From an uncultured Desulfobacterales bacterium (GTDB lineage Bacteria; Desulfobacterota; Desulfobacteria; Desulfobacterales; UBA11574), in NCBI GenBank assembly GCA_937925895.1, contig CALANC010000127.1, positions 1-7,749 on the forward strand: a DNA stretch of 7,749 bases, in the 5' to 3' direction. Position 1 is the stretch's first letter. Each line of letters begins with the position of its first letter. This document shows positions 1 to 5,490 of this stretch, piece after piece. The translations under genes and the position numbers were made by a program. A model generated the notes under the pieces. The model worked only from the letters and a program-made list of their open reading frames with translations. It did no database searches and was not told the DNA's origin.

Positions 1-20
1 CCCTCGAATCCTCGAATCCT
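1..20. repeat. Short tandem repeat at window edge
   Basis: The 8-base unit CTCGAATC occurs twice in direct tandem (3-10 and 11-18) with partial copies at both ends. It may be the tail of a longer array cut by the window edge. The rest of the leader up to 143 shows no convincing promoter or RNA gene. Confidence 0.4.
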
Positions 21-143
21 AATCTCCAACTAAAAGGGAGTAGAACCAAATATCTAAACTTTCCCATGAAAGGTTTTGAGGTGTAAAACGACCAATTTTT
101 AACAGATTTTTTAGGCGAATCGGCGGAATAACCAGCAAATGAA

Positions 144-150
144 AAGGAGG
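144..150 (+). promoter_or_regulatory. Strong ribosome binding site for the DUF3179 selenoprotein
   Basis: AAGGAGG lies 7 nt before the ATG at 158 and is a near-perfect Shine-Dalgarno sequence. It fixes the start of the first gene and shows that this reading frame is a real gene, not a remnant, although the frame meets a UGA after 123 codons. Confidence 0.8.
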
Positions 151-157
151 CGAAATT

Positions 158-787
158 ATGAAAAAACAATTTCTGCCTTTTATTATTTCCCTTGGTTTTA
201 TTTTTGCATCGATGTCTTTTGCAGCTTATGTTTTAAGAAAAGACGGGAAAATATATATAGAAGATCAAACAGGTGAACGATGGGATGTTACGCAGGCTAA
301 TTCTTTGGGGTTTAAGCCCGAATGGTTTCAATATGGGATCGGGAAGAATGCATTTACGCCTCTCGATGATTCCCATTTAGAAAATGACAATTCTTCGGGA
401 TTAAAAAACCCCCGGGTTATTGGAATTGCAGAGGGTTCAGAGGCACAGGCATACTCTGTTCCAAAACTCAGGTATCATGAGATTGCCAACACCCGGATTG
501 GTGGGAGACAGATTGCTGTAGGATACTGACCGCTCGTCAATTTAGCGGCTGTGTACAGTCGGGAAATTGACGGTCGATTGCTGACTTTGGCGCCGTCTGG
601 TTGGACATACAAAAGCACTTTCGTGTTATATGACAAAGAGACGGAAACACTATGGTACCCGTATAAAAAGGGCCTGATGGGAATACAGGGGATATATTTT
701 AAGAGGTGGCTGCCAAAAATTTCCTCCGAGGATACGAGGTGGAAAAATTGGAAAAAAAGATATCCTAATTCTCTCATATTGAACTAA
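158..787 (+). CDS. Secreted DUF3179-family selenoprotein, UGA at 527-529 read as selenocysteine
   Basis: Read through the in-frame TGA at 527-529, this is a 209-residue protein. Residues 1-22 form a signal peptide (KK, a hydrophobic run, SFA cleavage site), so it is exported. His107-Glu108 lie in a His-Glu-Ile-Ala-Asn segment followed by IGGRQIAVGY-U-PLVNLAAVYSR; this matches the DUF3179 core, in which a His-Glu-Ile segment precedes Tyr-Cys-Pro-Leu-Cys-Gly and then a hydrophobic-Phe/Tyr-Asp/Ser-Arg element. Sec124 occupies the first Cys; the second Cys is Val. The part after the UGA continues the family pattern (Gly-Arg-Leu-Leu-Thr, then YDKETETLWY, a Trp-x-x-Trp, and a final YPNSLIL), in the same frame, to a TAA. 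The biochemical function of DUF3179 is unknown to me; a redox role is inferred from the selenol. It is the first gene of the block, 69 nt before the oxidoreductase. Simple truncation by a nonsense mutation is the alternative, but the hairpin at 535-572 argues against it. Confidence 0.88.
535..572 (+). promoter_or_regulatory. Bacterial SECIS-like hairpin for the DUF3179 UGA
   Basis: Starting 5 nt after the UGA, 535-543 pairs perfectly with 564-572 (9 bp). A 2x2 internal loop follows, then 546-551 pairs with 556-561 (6 bp, one G-U) and closes a UGUA tetraloop at 552-555. The apical loop begins 22 nt after the UGA and has G at its second position. This fits the known bSECIS rules: a loop about 16-37 nt downstream and a G among the first two loop bases, for SelB binding. 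The hairpin lies inside the coding sequence, as bSECIS elements do. Confidence 0.82.
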
Positions 788-856
788 AGTAGAACTCCTG
801 AACCAAGATCTCATCACATCTGTTATTTTAAAGAATAATTATGTTAGGAGGGTATA

Positions 857-2317
857 ATGCCAACTTACGATTTTGACATGGGGATTTTAGGTGGCGGTTC
901 AGCAGGGTTGACCGTTGCATCCGGTTCTGCCCAGCTGGGAGCAAAAACTTTGCTGATAGAGAAAGAAGAGAAACTGGGGGGTGATTGCCTTCACTATGGT
1001 TGTGTTCCCAGTAAAACACTGATTAAAACGGCAAATGTTTATCACTCGATGAAAAATGCGAAAGAGTTCGGCCTACCAGAAGTAGAGGTGCCTCCCGTGG
1101 ATTTTAGAGAAGTTTCAAAAAGGATTAAATCAGTTATCGATATAATTCAAAAGCATGATTCTGAGGAACGATTCTGTTCTCTTGGCGCCAAAGTGGAATT
1201 TGGAGAAGCGGCGTTTATTGATGAGCATACGGTTAAACTGAACGGAAAAAACATCTCGGCAAAGAACTGGGTCATTGCCACGGGGTCTTCTGCTGTTGTC
1301 CCGCCAATTTACGGTTTGGATGAAACCGACTATATCACGAACAAGGATATCTTTTATTTAGATCATCTGCCGAAATCCATGATAATTTTGGGCGGCGGCC
1401 CCATCGGTACCGAAATGGGGCAAGCGTTTAACCGCCTGGGAACAAAGGTCATCATTGTGGATCGAGCTTACCAGATCTTGGGGAAAGAGGACAAAGATAT
1501 GGCCGACGGGGTCATGAATGTTATGATTTCCGAAGGTGTCGAATTCCATTTAGGTGCTTCAATTGAAGCCGTGAAAGATCTCGGCAATGTAAAGGGCGTT
1601 ATAATTAAGGACAGGAATTTAAAAGTTGTCAAGTTAATGGCGGAGACAATCCTGGTTGCAATGGGCCGAAAAGCCAACATCGATGAATTGGGTCTCGAAG
1701 ATATTGGCATAAAGCTAAACAGGAGGGGGATTCAGGTAGATAAAAAGCTGAAGACAAATCACAAGCATATCTATGCTGCCGGCGATGTTAACGGCGGTTT
1801 CCAGTTTACCCATGCCGCCGGATACGAAGGGGGTGTTGTAATAAGCAATGCTATTTTTCATATTCCAAAAAGCGCCAATTATAAGTATCTTCCGTGGTGT
1901 ACTTACTCAGACCCGGAACTGGCAAGTATCGGTATGAATGAAAAAGCAGCCCAAGAAGCGGGAATCAACTATTCGGTTTGGACGGAAGCATTCAAGGACA
2001 ATGACAGAAGCCTTGCAGAGAATGAAAAAATCGGTAAAATAAAAATGATTCTGGATGAAAGAGAAAAACCGATCGGGGTTCAGATTTTAGGACCGCACGC
2101 CGGTGATTTACTCAGTGAATGGATAGCCGTTCTGAATGGCAGGGTAAAGCTTTCTACCCTGGCTTCTGCAGTACATCCATACCCCACAATCGGTGAGATT
2201 AATAAAAAGGTGGCAGGTAACTTTTTCTCACCCAAGATATTTTCCGACAAAATAAAAAAGGGTCTCAAATTCTTCTTCCATTTAAGGGGGAGGGCGTGCG
2301 GTGATGATGCTTATTAG
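857..2317 (+). CDS. FAD-dependent pyridine nucleotide-disulfide oxidoreductase, MerA/dihydrolipoamide dehydrogenase-like
   Basis: This 486-residue protein is a class I flavoprotein disulfide reductase. Visible motifs are the FAD dinucleotide-binding GGGSAG (12-17), the redox-active pair Cys44/Cys49 in GGDCLHYGCVPSK, the NAD(P)-binding GGGPIG (179-184), the second FAD motif AAGDVNG (Asp310), and the C-terminal dimerisation domain with HPYPTIGE (440-447). In dihydrolipoamide dehydrogenases the catalytic His lies where Tyr442 is here; Tyr is what mercuric reductases carry, so the substrate is probably not lipoamide. There is no N-terminal HMA domain and no C-terminal vicinal Cys pair as in MerA; a single Cys lies near the end, after a basic tail (about 455-486). 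AGGAGGG at 846-852 supports the ATG. It is cytoplasmic and sits 31 nt before the AhpD-like gene. In this setting it may supply electrons to the neighbouring thiol/selenol proteins; that is inference. Confidence 0.88.
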   Translation: MPTYDFDMGILGGGSAGLTVASGSAQLGAKTLLIEKEEKLGGDCLHYGCVPSKTLIKTANVYHSMKNAKEFGLPEVEVPPVDFREVSKRIKSVIDIIQKHDSEERFCSLGAKVEFGEAAFIDEHTVKLNGKNISAKNWVIATGSSAVVPPIYGLDETDYITNKDIFYLDHLPKSMIILGGGPIGTEMGQAFNRLGTKVIIVDRAYQILGKEDKDMADGVMNVMISEGVEFHLGASIEAVKDLGNVKGVIIKDRNLKVVKLMAETILVAMGRKANIDELGLEDIGIKLNRRGIQVDKKLKTNHKHIYAAGDVNGGFQFTHAAGYEGGVVISNAIFHIPKSANYKYLPWCTYSDPELASIGMNEKAAQEAGINYSVWTEAFKDNDRSLAENEKIGKIKMILDEREKPIGVQILGPHAGDLLSEWIAVLNGRVKLSTLASAVHPYPTIGEINKKVAGNFFSPKIFSDKIKKGLKFFFHLRGRACGDDAY

Positions 2318-2348
2318 GGGTAAATAAAAAAAGAGAGGACTAAATAAA

Positions 2349-2681
2349 ATGGATACCTACTACAAACCTGAAGACTTGCCGAAGTTTGGAGATATAGGGA
2401 AAGAGGTGCCTGAGTTATCCCGAAAGTTTTTTGAATACTACGGTGCCGTGTTCACTGAAGGTGAGTTGTCCGAAAGAGAGAAATCTCTTATTGCTTTGGC
2501 TGTCGCGCATGCCGTACAATGCCCGTATTGTATCGATGCTTTCACGCAGGCGTGCCTGGAAAAAGGATCCAACATGGCTGAGATGACGGAAGCCATACAC
2601 GTTGTGACGGCCATTCGAGGAGGCGCTTCACTTGTTCACGGTCTTCAGATGCGAAACATTGCCGAAAAGTTATCCATGTAA
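2349..2681 (+). CDS. AhpD-fold CxxC protein, ArsS-associated peroxidase-like
   Basis: A 110-residue carboxymuconolactone decarboxylase/AhpD-fold protein of the small helical type. The core LSEREKSLIALAVAHAVQ is followed by CPYC at 58-61. The His that follows the CxxC in true AhpD (CxxCxxxH) is Phe65 here, and another Cys follows at 69, a pattern I associate with the arsenosugar-linked peroxidase-like subfamily found beside ArsS (TIGR04169, from memory). Some members of such redox families carry Sec at the first CxxC position; here both positions are Cys codons. GAGAGG at 2333-2338 is the likely ribosome site, somewhat far (10 nt) from the ATG. The gene lies 31 nt after the oxidoreductase and 22 nt before arsS, so a shared transcript is very likely. 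A peroxidase or thiol-transfer activity serving ArsS is inferred from family and context only. Confidence 0.85.
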   Translation: MDTYYKPEDLPKFGDIGKEVPELSRKFFEYYGAVFTEGELSEREKSLIALAVAHAVQCPYCIDAFTQACLEKGSNMAEMTEAIHVVTAIRGGASLVHGLQMRNIAEKLSM

Positions 2682-2703
2682 ATAAACAGATTCGGAGAAA
2701 GAG

Positions 2704-3717
2704 ATGTTTGCCGAGCACATATCACCTGAAATGAAAACGATCTCTTCAAAAGAAAGCACGGGTTTCGTTCCTTTTAATCTATTGCTTTCACGTCACGGCC
2801 TGAAGTTAATCCGAGGCCAAACAGACACCTTGCAAGTGAATGTCGGCTTTCTTTGCAACCAGACATGCCGGCATTGTCATTTAAACGCCGGTCCGGGCCG
2901 AAAAGAAAATATGGGGCCGGAGGTTGTGGACGAGGTGGTGTCCTATGCCAGACGAAGCCGGTTCAAGACGATTGATATCACGGGTGGGGCCCCTGAGCTT
3001 AATCCTAATATCGGCACACTTATAGAAAGAGTCGTCTCCTTGGCACCCAGAATTATGCTGCGCTCTAACCTGTCCGCACTAAATGATGATAAAATATTTG
3101 ATCTTAGGAAAATACTAAAATCCAACCGAGTGGTTGTCGTTGCTTCTTTTCCCTCTTTAAATGAACTTCAATCAGATTCACAGCGGGGTGAAGGAATTTT
3201 TCAGGACAGCATCGATGCACTCAGAAAGTTAAATGCTTTGGGGTACGGCCACGATGATACCACCCTGGAACTCAACCTGGTATCCAACCCGACCGGTGCA
3301 TTTCTTCCTCCGTCCCAGATTGAGACGGAAAAAAGATTTCGTCAGGTTTTAAAGAATAAATGGGGCATCGTGTTCAACCATCTGTTTAATTTTGCCAATG
3401 TTCCTTTGGGTAGGTTTCGTCAATGGCTGATTACATCGGGGAATTTTGACAAATATATGGAAAAGCTCTGTTCAAGCTTTAACCCCTGCGCTGTTGAAGG
3501 AGTTATGTGCAGAACCATGGTTTCTGTTTCGTGGGACGGATATCTGTATGATTGCGATTTTAATCTTTCCAGAGGTCTTCTTATGGGAGGACCCAAAATC
3601 CATATTTCTGAAATGCCGGGTCCACCGGAAGAGGGTGCCCCTATCATTACAGCAGATCACTGCTATTCGTGCACCGCGGGTGCGGGATTTACTTGAGGGG
3701 GGACTATTGATACCTGA
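2704..3717 (+). CDS. arsS: Radical SAM (seleno)protein ArsS, UGA at 3694-3696 read as selenocysteine
   Basis: With the in-frame TGA at 3694-3696 read as Sec, the protein has 337 residues and ends at the TGA at 3715-3717. The radical SAM [4Fe-4S] motif CxxxCxxC is at Cys51, Cys55 and Cys58, followed by the ITGGAPELN segment of the SAM-binding core. The C-terminal third is Cys-rich (LCSSFNPC, VMC, YDCDFN), as in the DUF3641 domain, and ends HCYSCTAGAGFT-U331-GGTIDT. The family (TIGR04167, named ArsS) typically ends with a His-Cys-x-x-Cys-Thr-Ala-Gly-Ala-Gly motif, two residues, then Cys or Sec and Gly-Gly, so Sec331 falls exactly on the conserved final Cys. ArsS is known to act in arsenosugar biosynthesis, adding a 5'-deoxyadenosyl group to a methylated arsenical. 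GGAG at 2694-2697 supports the ATG. Ordinary gene calling would stop at 330 residues, losing the Sec and the last six residues. Confidence 0.9.
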
Positions 3718-3741
3718 GTTCAGGTTGACCGGATGCTCCCC
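3697..3741 (+). promoter_or_regulatory. Bacterial SECIS-like hairpin for the arsS UGA
   Basis: Directly after the UGA, GGGGGG (3697-3702) pairs with CTCCCC (3736-3741). A large internal loop follows, then a concentric upper stem ACCTG(A) (3712-3717) with (T)CAGGT (3720-3725), closing an AGUU loop that starts 20 nt after the UGA and has G as its second base. Both spacing and the loop G fit the bSECIS rules. The true stop codon (3715-3717) lies inside the upper stem, so the hairpin extends beyond the coding sequence. Confidence 0.72.
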
Positions 3742-3787
3742 GCCGCGAAGCACTGCCGAAAGGCAGAACCCCCGCCCTTTAGGGGAG
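3736..3787 (+). repeat. GC-rich stem-loops between arsS and the GGDEF gene
   Basis: CTGCC (3753-3757), a GAAA tetraloop and GGCAG (3762-3766) form a compact hairpin. It is enclosed by a possible outer stem of CTCCCC (3736-3741) with GGGGAG (3782-3787), and CCC-TTTA-GGG (3775-3784) can form a third hairpin. The outer stem uses the same bases as the lower stem of the arsS SECIS, so the two folds exclude each other. The stretch reminded me of stem-loop ends of IS200/IS605 elements, but no transposase is present. It could be an mRNA 3' structure limiting read-through into the next gene; there is no U-tract of an intrinsic terminator. Confidence 0.5.
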
Positions 3788-3813
3788 GACCTTCATTTAT
3801 TGAGGAGTGAGAC

Positions 3814-4887
3814 TTGAGTTATAAAAAGGAGTATTGCGGACGCATTTTAAATGGCGATTACAGTCTTAGACTAAAAAATCGCCTGCAAGACTGTATCGAC
3901 AGGTTTAGTCGTTTTGATGAAAGCGGAAGTCCGGCTGTTCCGTATATTTCGGCATGGCATGAAAAGGAAAAAATTATCTGGTATGAATTTGTCAGTAAGC
4001 GCTTCACAGAACTTATGGGATGTAACAATTCAGAATTACCGGAGTGTTTTAGGAAGAGTGTAATCGATCAAAGGGAGTATAAAAATATAGATAATGGGAT
4101 CAGACAAAAAGTCATTAGCAAAAGGAAATTGAGAGGCATTAGAAAAGACTTAAGAGAAGAAATCAAAAAAAGGGGTGCCGTAGAGGCAGTTTACAAAATT
4201 TCTACACAAAAAGGAGATACATTTTGGCTGAAAGATCAGGCAATCGTTGAATCCTATGAGGCCGATGGAATCAACATTTCCTTAGGATGTCTGACCATTG
4301 TCACCAAAGAGATGGAAGCGGAGGAGCATCTCAAGCGAACCGAAGAAGCACTAAAAAAGAGTGAGGAGAAATATAAAGAACAGGCAATCCATGACAATTT
4401 AACCGGCCTTTACAATACCCGGTATCTCTATAAGGCATTGTCTGAATTGATAACCGATTGTTCGAAAAATGGCCAATCCTTTTCCCTGATTTTTTCGGAC
4501 ATTGACAACTTTAAGGACGTAGTTGATGTTTACGGACACTTAAGTGCCAGCCAAGCCCTTCAAGAGCTTGCTGTGACTATAAAGTCAACCCTTCATGAAC
4601 CGGCCTACGCGGTGGCATACGGTGGAGATGAGTTTGTGGTCGTGCTTCCGGGAATTAACAAACCCGAAGCATTGGAGGCGGCGGAAACCATCCGGTTGAA
4701 AATCAAGGAAACCGAGTACCTGGTCGATCTGGGATTAAAAGTGAAACTTCGCGCCAGCTTTGGCGTGTCGACGTTTCCGGATGATGCGATCCGTCTTTCC
4801 GACCTGTTGTCCTTAGCAGATCAAGCTATGTTCAACGTCAAAAAAAGTGGCAAGGATTCAGTCAGCGGCAAGGCCCGAGACCTTTGA
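3814..4887 (+). CDS. PAS-GGDEF diguanylate cyclase, cytoplasmic
   Basis: A 357-residue protein predicted to make cyclic di-GMP from two GTP. The N-terminal part (about 40-165) looks like a divergent PAS sensor domain: a PYISAWHEKEKIIWYEFVSKRFTELMG segment early, and a PAC-like KISTQKGDTFWLKD element near 130-145. A charged, probably coiled-coil linker (about 165-190) leads to the GGDEF domain, which starts at HDNLTGLYN (from 193). It contains the metal-binding SDIDNFK and an intact GGDEF at 270-274, so it should be active. The inhibitory I-site RxxD expected just upstream is absent (His-Glu-Pro-Ala there), so product inhibition through it is unlikely. No transmembrane segment is seen. The start is TTG at 3814 with GAGGAG at 3802-3807, 6 nt away; no ATG near this point serves as well. 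The last six codons and stop lie inside the left arm of a long palindrome. Confidence 0.87.
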   Translation: MSYKKEYCGRILNGDYSLRLKNRLQDCIDRFSRFDESGSPAVPYISAWHEKEKIIWYEFVSKRFTELMGCNNSELPECFRKSVIDQREYKNIDNGIRQKVISKRKLRGIRKDLREEIKKRGAVEAVYKISTQKGDTFWLKDQAIVESYEADGINISLGCLTIVTKEMEAEEHLKRTEEALKKSEEKYKEQAIHDNLTGLYNTRYLYKALSELITDCSKNGQSFSLIFSDIDNFKDVVDVYGHLSASQALQELAVTIKSTLHEPAYAVAYGGDEFVVVLPGINKPEALEAAETIRLKIKETEYLVDLGLKVKLRASFGVSTFPDDAIRLSDLLSLADQAMFNVKKSGKDSVSGKARDL

Positions 4888-5023
4888 AAAGCGTCTTCTT
4901 TTGCCCAATCTCGGTGTCAGGCTCAAATTTTAATCCGCGGAATACTCAAGGTATGCCTGTGGTTAAAATTTTTGCCTTCCTTGACCTTGAACAAAATTGA
5001 ACATTTTTCAAAGGTCTCGGCCT
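4871..5023. repeat. Long imperfect palindrome (about 153 bp) with 16-bp perfect arms
   Basis: Bases 4875-4890 are the exact reverse complement of 5005-5020 (16 of 16), with 3 more pairs outside (4871-4873 with 5021-5023, one bulge). A second inverted repeat, 4925-4935 with 4961-4971 (11 bp, one G-U), and a third, 4942-4945 with 4951-4954, share the same centre at about 4948. The stretches between them also pair partly. The whole block is therefore one hairpin-forming unit filling nearly all of the gap between the GGDEF gene and the next gene, and it includes the GGDEF stop codon. It could be a MITE-like insertion or a long 3' mRNA hairpin. No clear target-site duplication was found. Confidence 0.75.
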
Positions 5024-5073
5024 GATCGGAAAGATTCTCATTAATTTTTTGGCCAGATTCAGGTATAAATCCA

Positions 5074-5313
5074 ATGAAAGATGAGTGGAAGCGTAATTTT
5101 CGTTCCGTTACTTTCCGGTTGAGTGACGGAACAACTGTTACAGGGAAATTGAATATCGGAGAGTATGCCGTCGTATCAGATTTTCTTAAACATTCACGAC
5201 ATCAATTTTTGGTTTTATCAGACGCAGAACCCTGTGGCAGCGAGGGTAACGTTGTTATCGTTAACAGAGATGAGATTACATGCGTTGAAATGAAGCTCCC
5301 CTCAGTGAAGTAG
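5074..5313 (+). CDS. Small conserved-looking protein of unknown function
   Basis: A 79-residue soluble protein without signal peptide or membrane segment. The pattern is beta-rich: FRSVTFRLSDGTTVTGKLNIGEYAVVSDFLKH resembles the small bacterial families with a V-x-F-x-L-x-DG-x-x-x-x-G-x-x-x-I core and a SDFLK motif, followed by a FLVLSDA strand and a VVIVNRDEITCVE strand. I recall similar small hypothetical proteins (possibly DUF6812) but do not assign a function. An in-frame stop lies upstream at 5023-5025 and no other start codon intervenes, so ATG 5074 is the only choice; the ribosome site is weak (AGG at 5061-5063). The gene sits alone between two long palindromes. Coding status is supported by the ordered strand pattern and GC-balanced codon use rather than by a strong start signal. 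Confidence 0.7.
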   Translation: MKDEWKRNFRSVTFRLSDGTTVTGKLNIGEYAVVSDFLKHSRHQFLVLSDAEPCGSEGNVVIVNRDEITCVEMKLPSVK

Positions 5314-5315
5314 AT

Positions 5316-5411
5316 AATGGGCTTACAAGTTAGCCGGTATGCCCGTTGCCGGTTAACCGGTTTTGTCTCTTGCGGGTTGACGGGCATAACGGTGGAACGG
5401 GTCAACCCAAT
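5316..5411. repeat. Second long imperfect palindrome with competing inner hairpins
   Basis: Starting 2 nt after the stop of the 79-residue gene, TATGCCCGT (5338-5346) pairs perfectly with ACGGGCATA (5380-5388). It extends outward by CCG/CGG (5334-5336 with 5390-5392) and then by an imperfect match of 5316-5332 with 5395-5411 (11 of about 17). Inside lies the perfect palindrome CCGGTTAACCGG (5349-5360). An alternative stem GGGTTGAC (5374-5381) with GTCAACCC (5401-5408) overlaps the right arm, so the two folds exclude each other. It may act as a terminator-like or mRNA-end structure, or be a repeat element; no long U-run follows it. Confidence 0.65.
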
Positions 5412-5490
5412 CTCATTCCATATCCGAGTTAATGTTTAAGGTTCAAAATCCCTTTATTTTCATTAAATCGTGGAACGTCCGAAAGGTTAT

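Noticed and set aside
76..104. TTGAGG and TTAACA as a sigma-70 promoter for the first gene.
   Set aside because: The -10 match is poor and the -35 is only partial; not enough to call.
158..529. Reading the first gene as a degraded pseudogene with a nonsense mutation.
   Set aside because: The frame and family similarity persist after the TGA, the TGA sits on the motif Cys, and a SECIS-like hairpin follows at the correct distance.
3697..3813. A cyclic di-GMP (GEMM) riboswitch ahead of the GGDEF gene.
   Set aside because: The stems and conserved bases of GEMM aptamers are not present; the structure is explained by the SECIS and GC-rich hairpins.
3446..3817. 123-codon ORF overlapping the end of arsS.
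   Set aside because: It is in another frame over a well-supported radical SAM gene and its translation shows no family features.
4885..5025. Possible third Sec read-through at the GGDEF stop (open frame to 5023).
   Set aside because: The GGDEF domain is complete before the TGA, no Cys is expected there, the extension lies inside the palindrome, and it shows no domain pattern.
5064..5069. TATAAA as a -10 promoter element for the 79-residue gene.
   Set aside because: It lies 4 nt from the ATG, has no matching -35, and would give a leaderless message; chance in an AT-rich stretch is more likely.
2704..5313. arsS, the GGDEF gene and the 79-residue gene share one frame interrupted only by TGA codons (3694, 3715, 3808, 4885, 5023), suggesting TGA might be reassigned as a sense codon.
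   Set aside because: Trp and Gly use normal codons throughout, family alignments end normally at 3715 and 4885, the inter-gene translations do not look like protein, and about 94 open codons without TAA/TAG can occur by chance. Sec recoding at 3694 alone explains the data.
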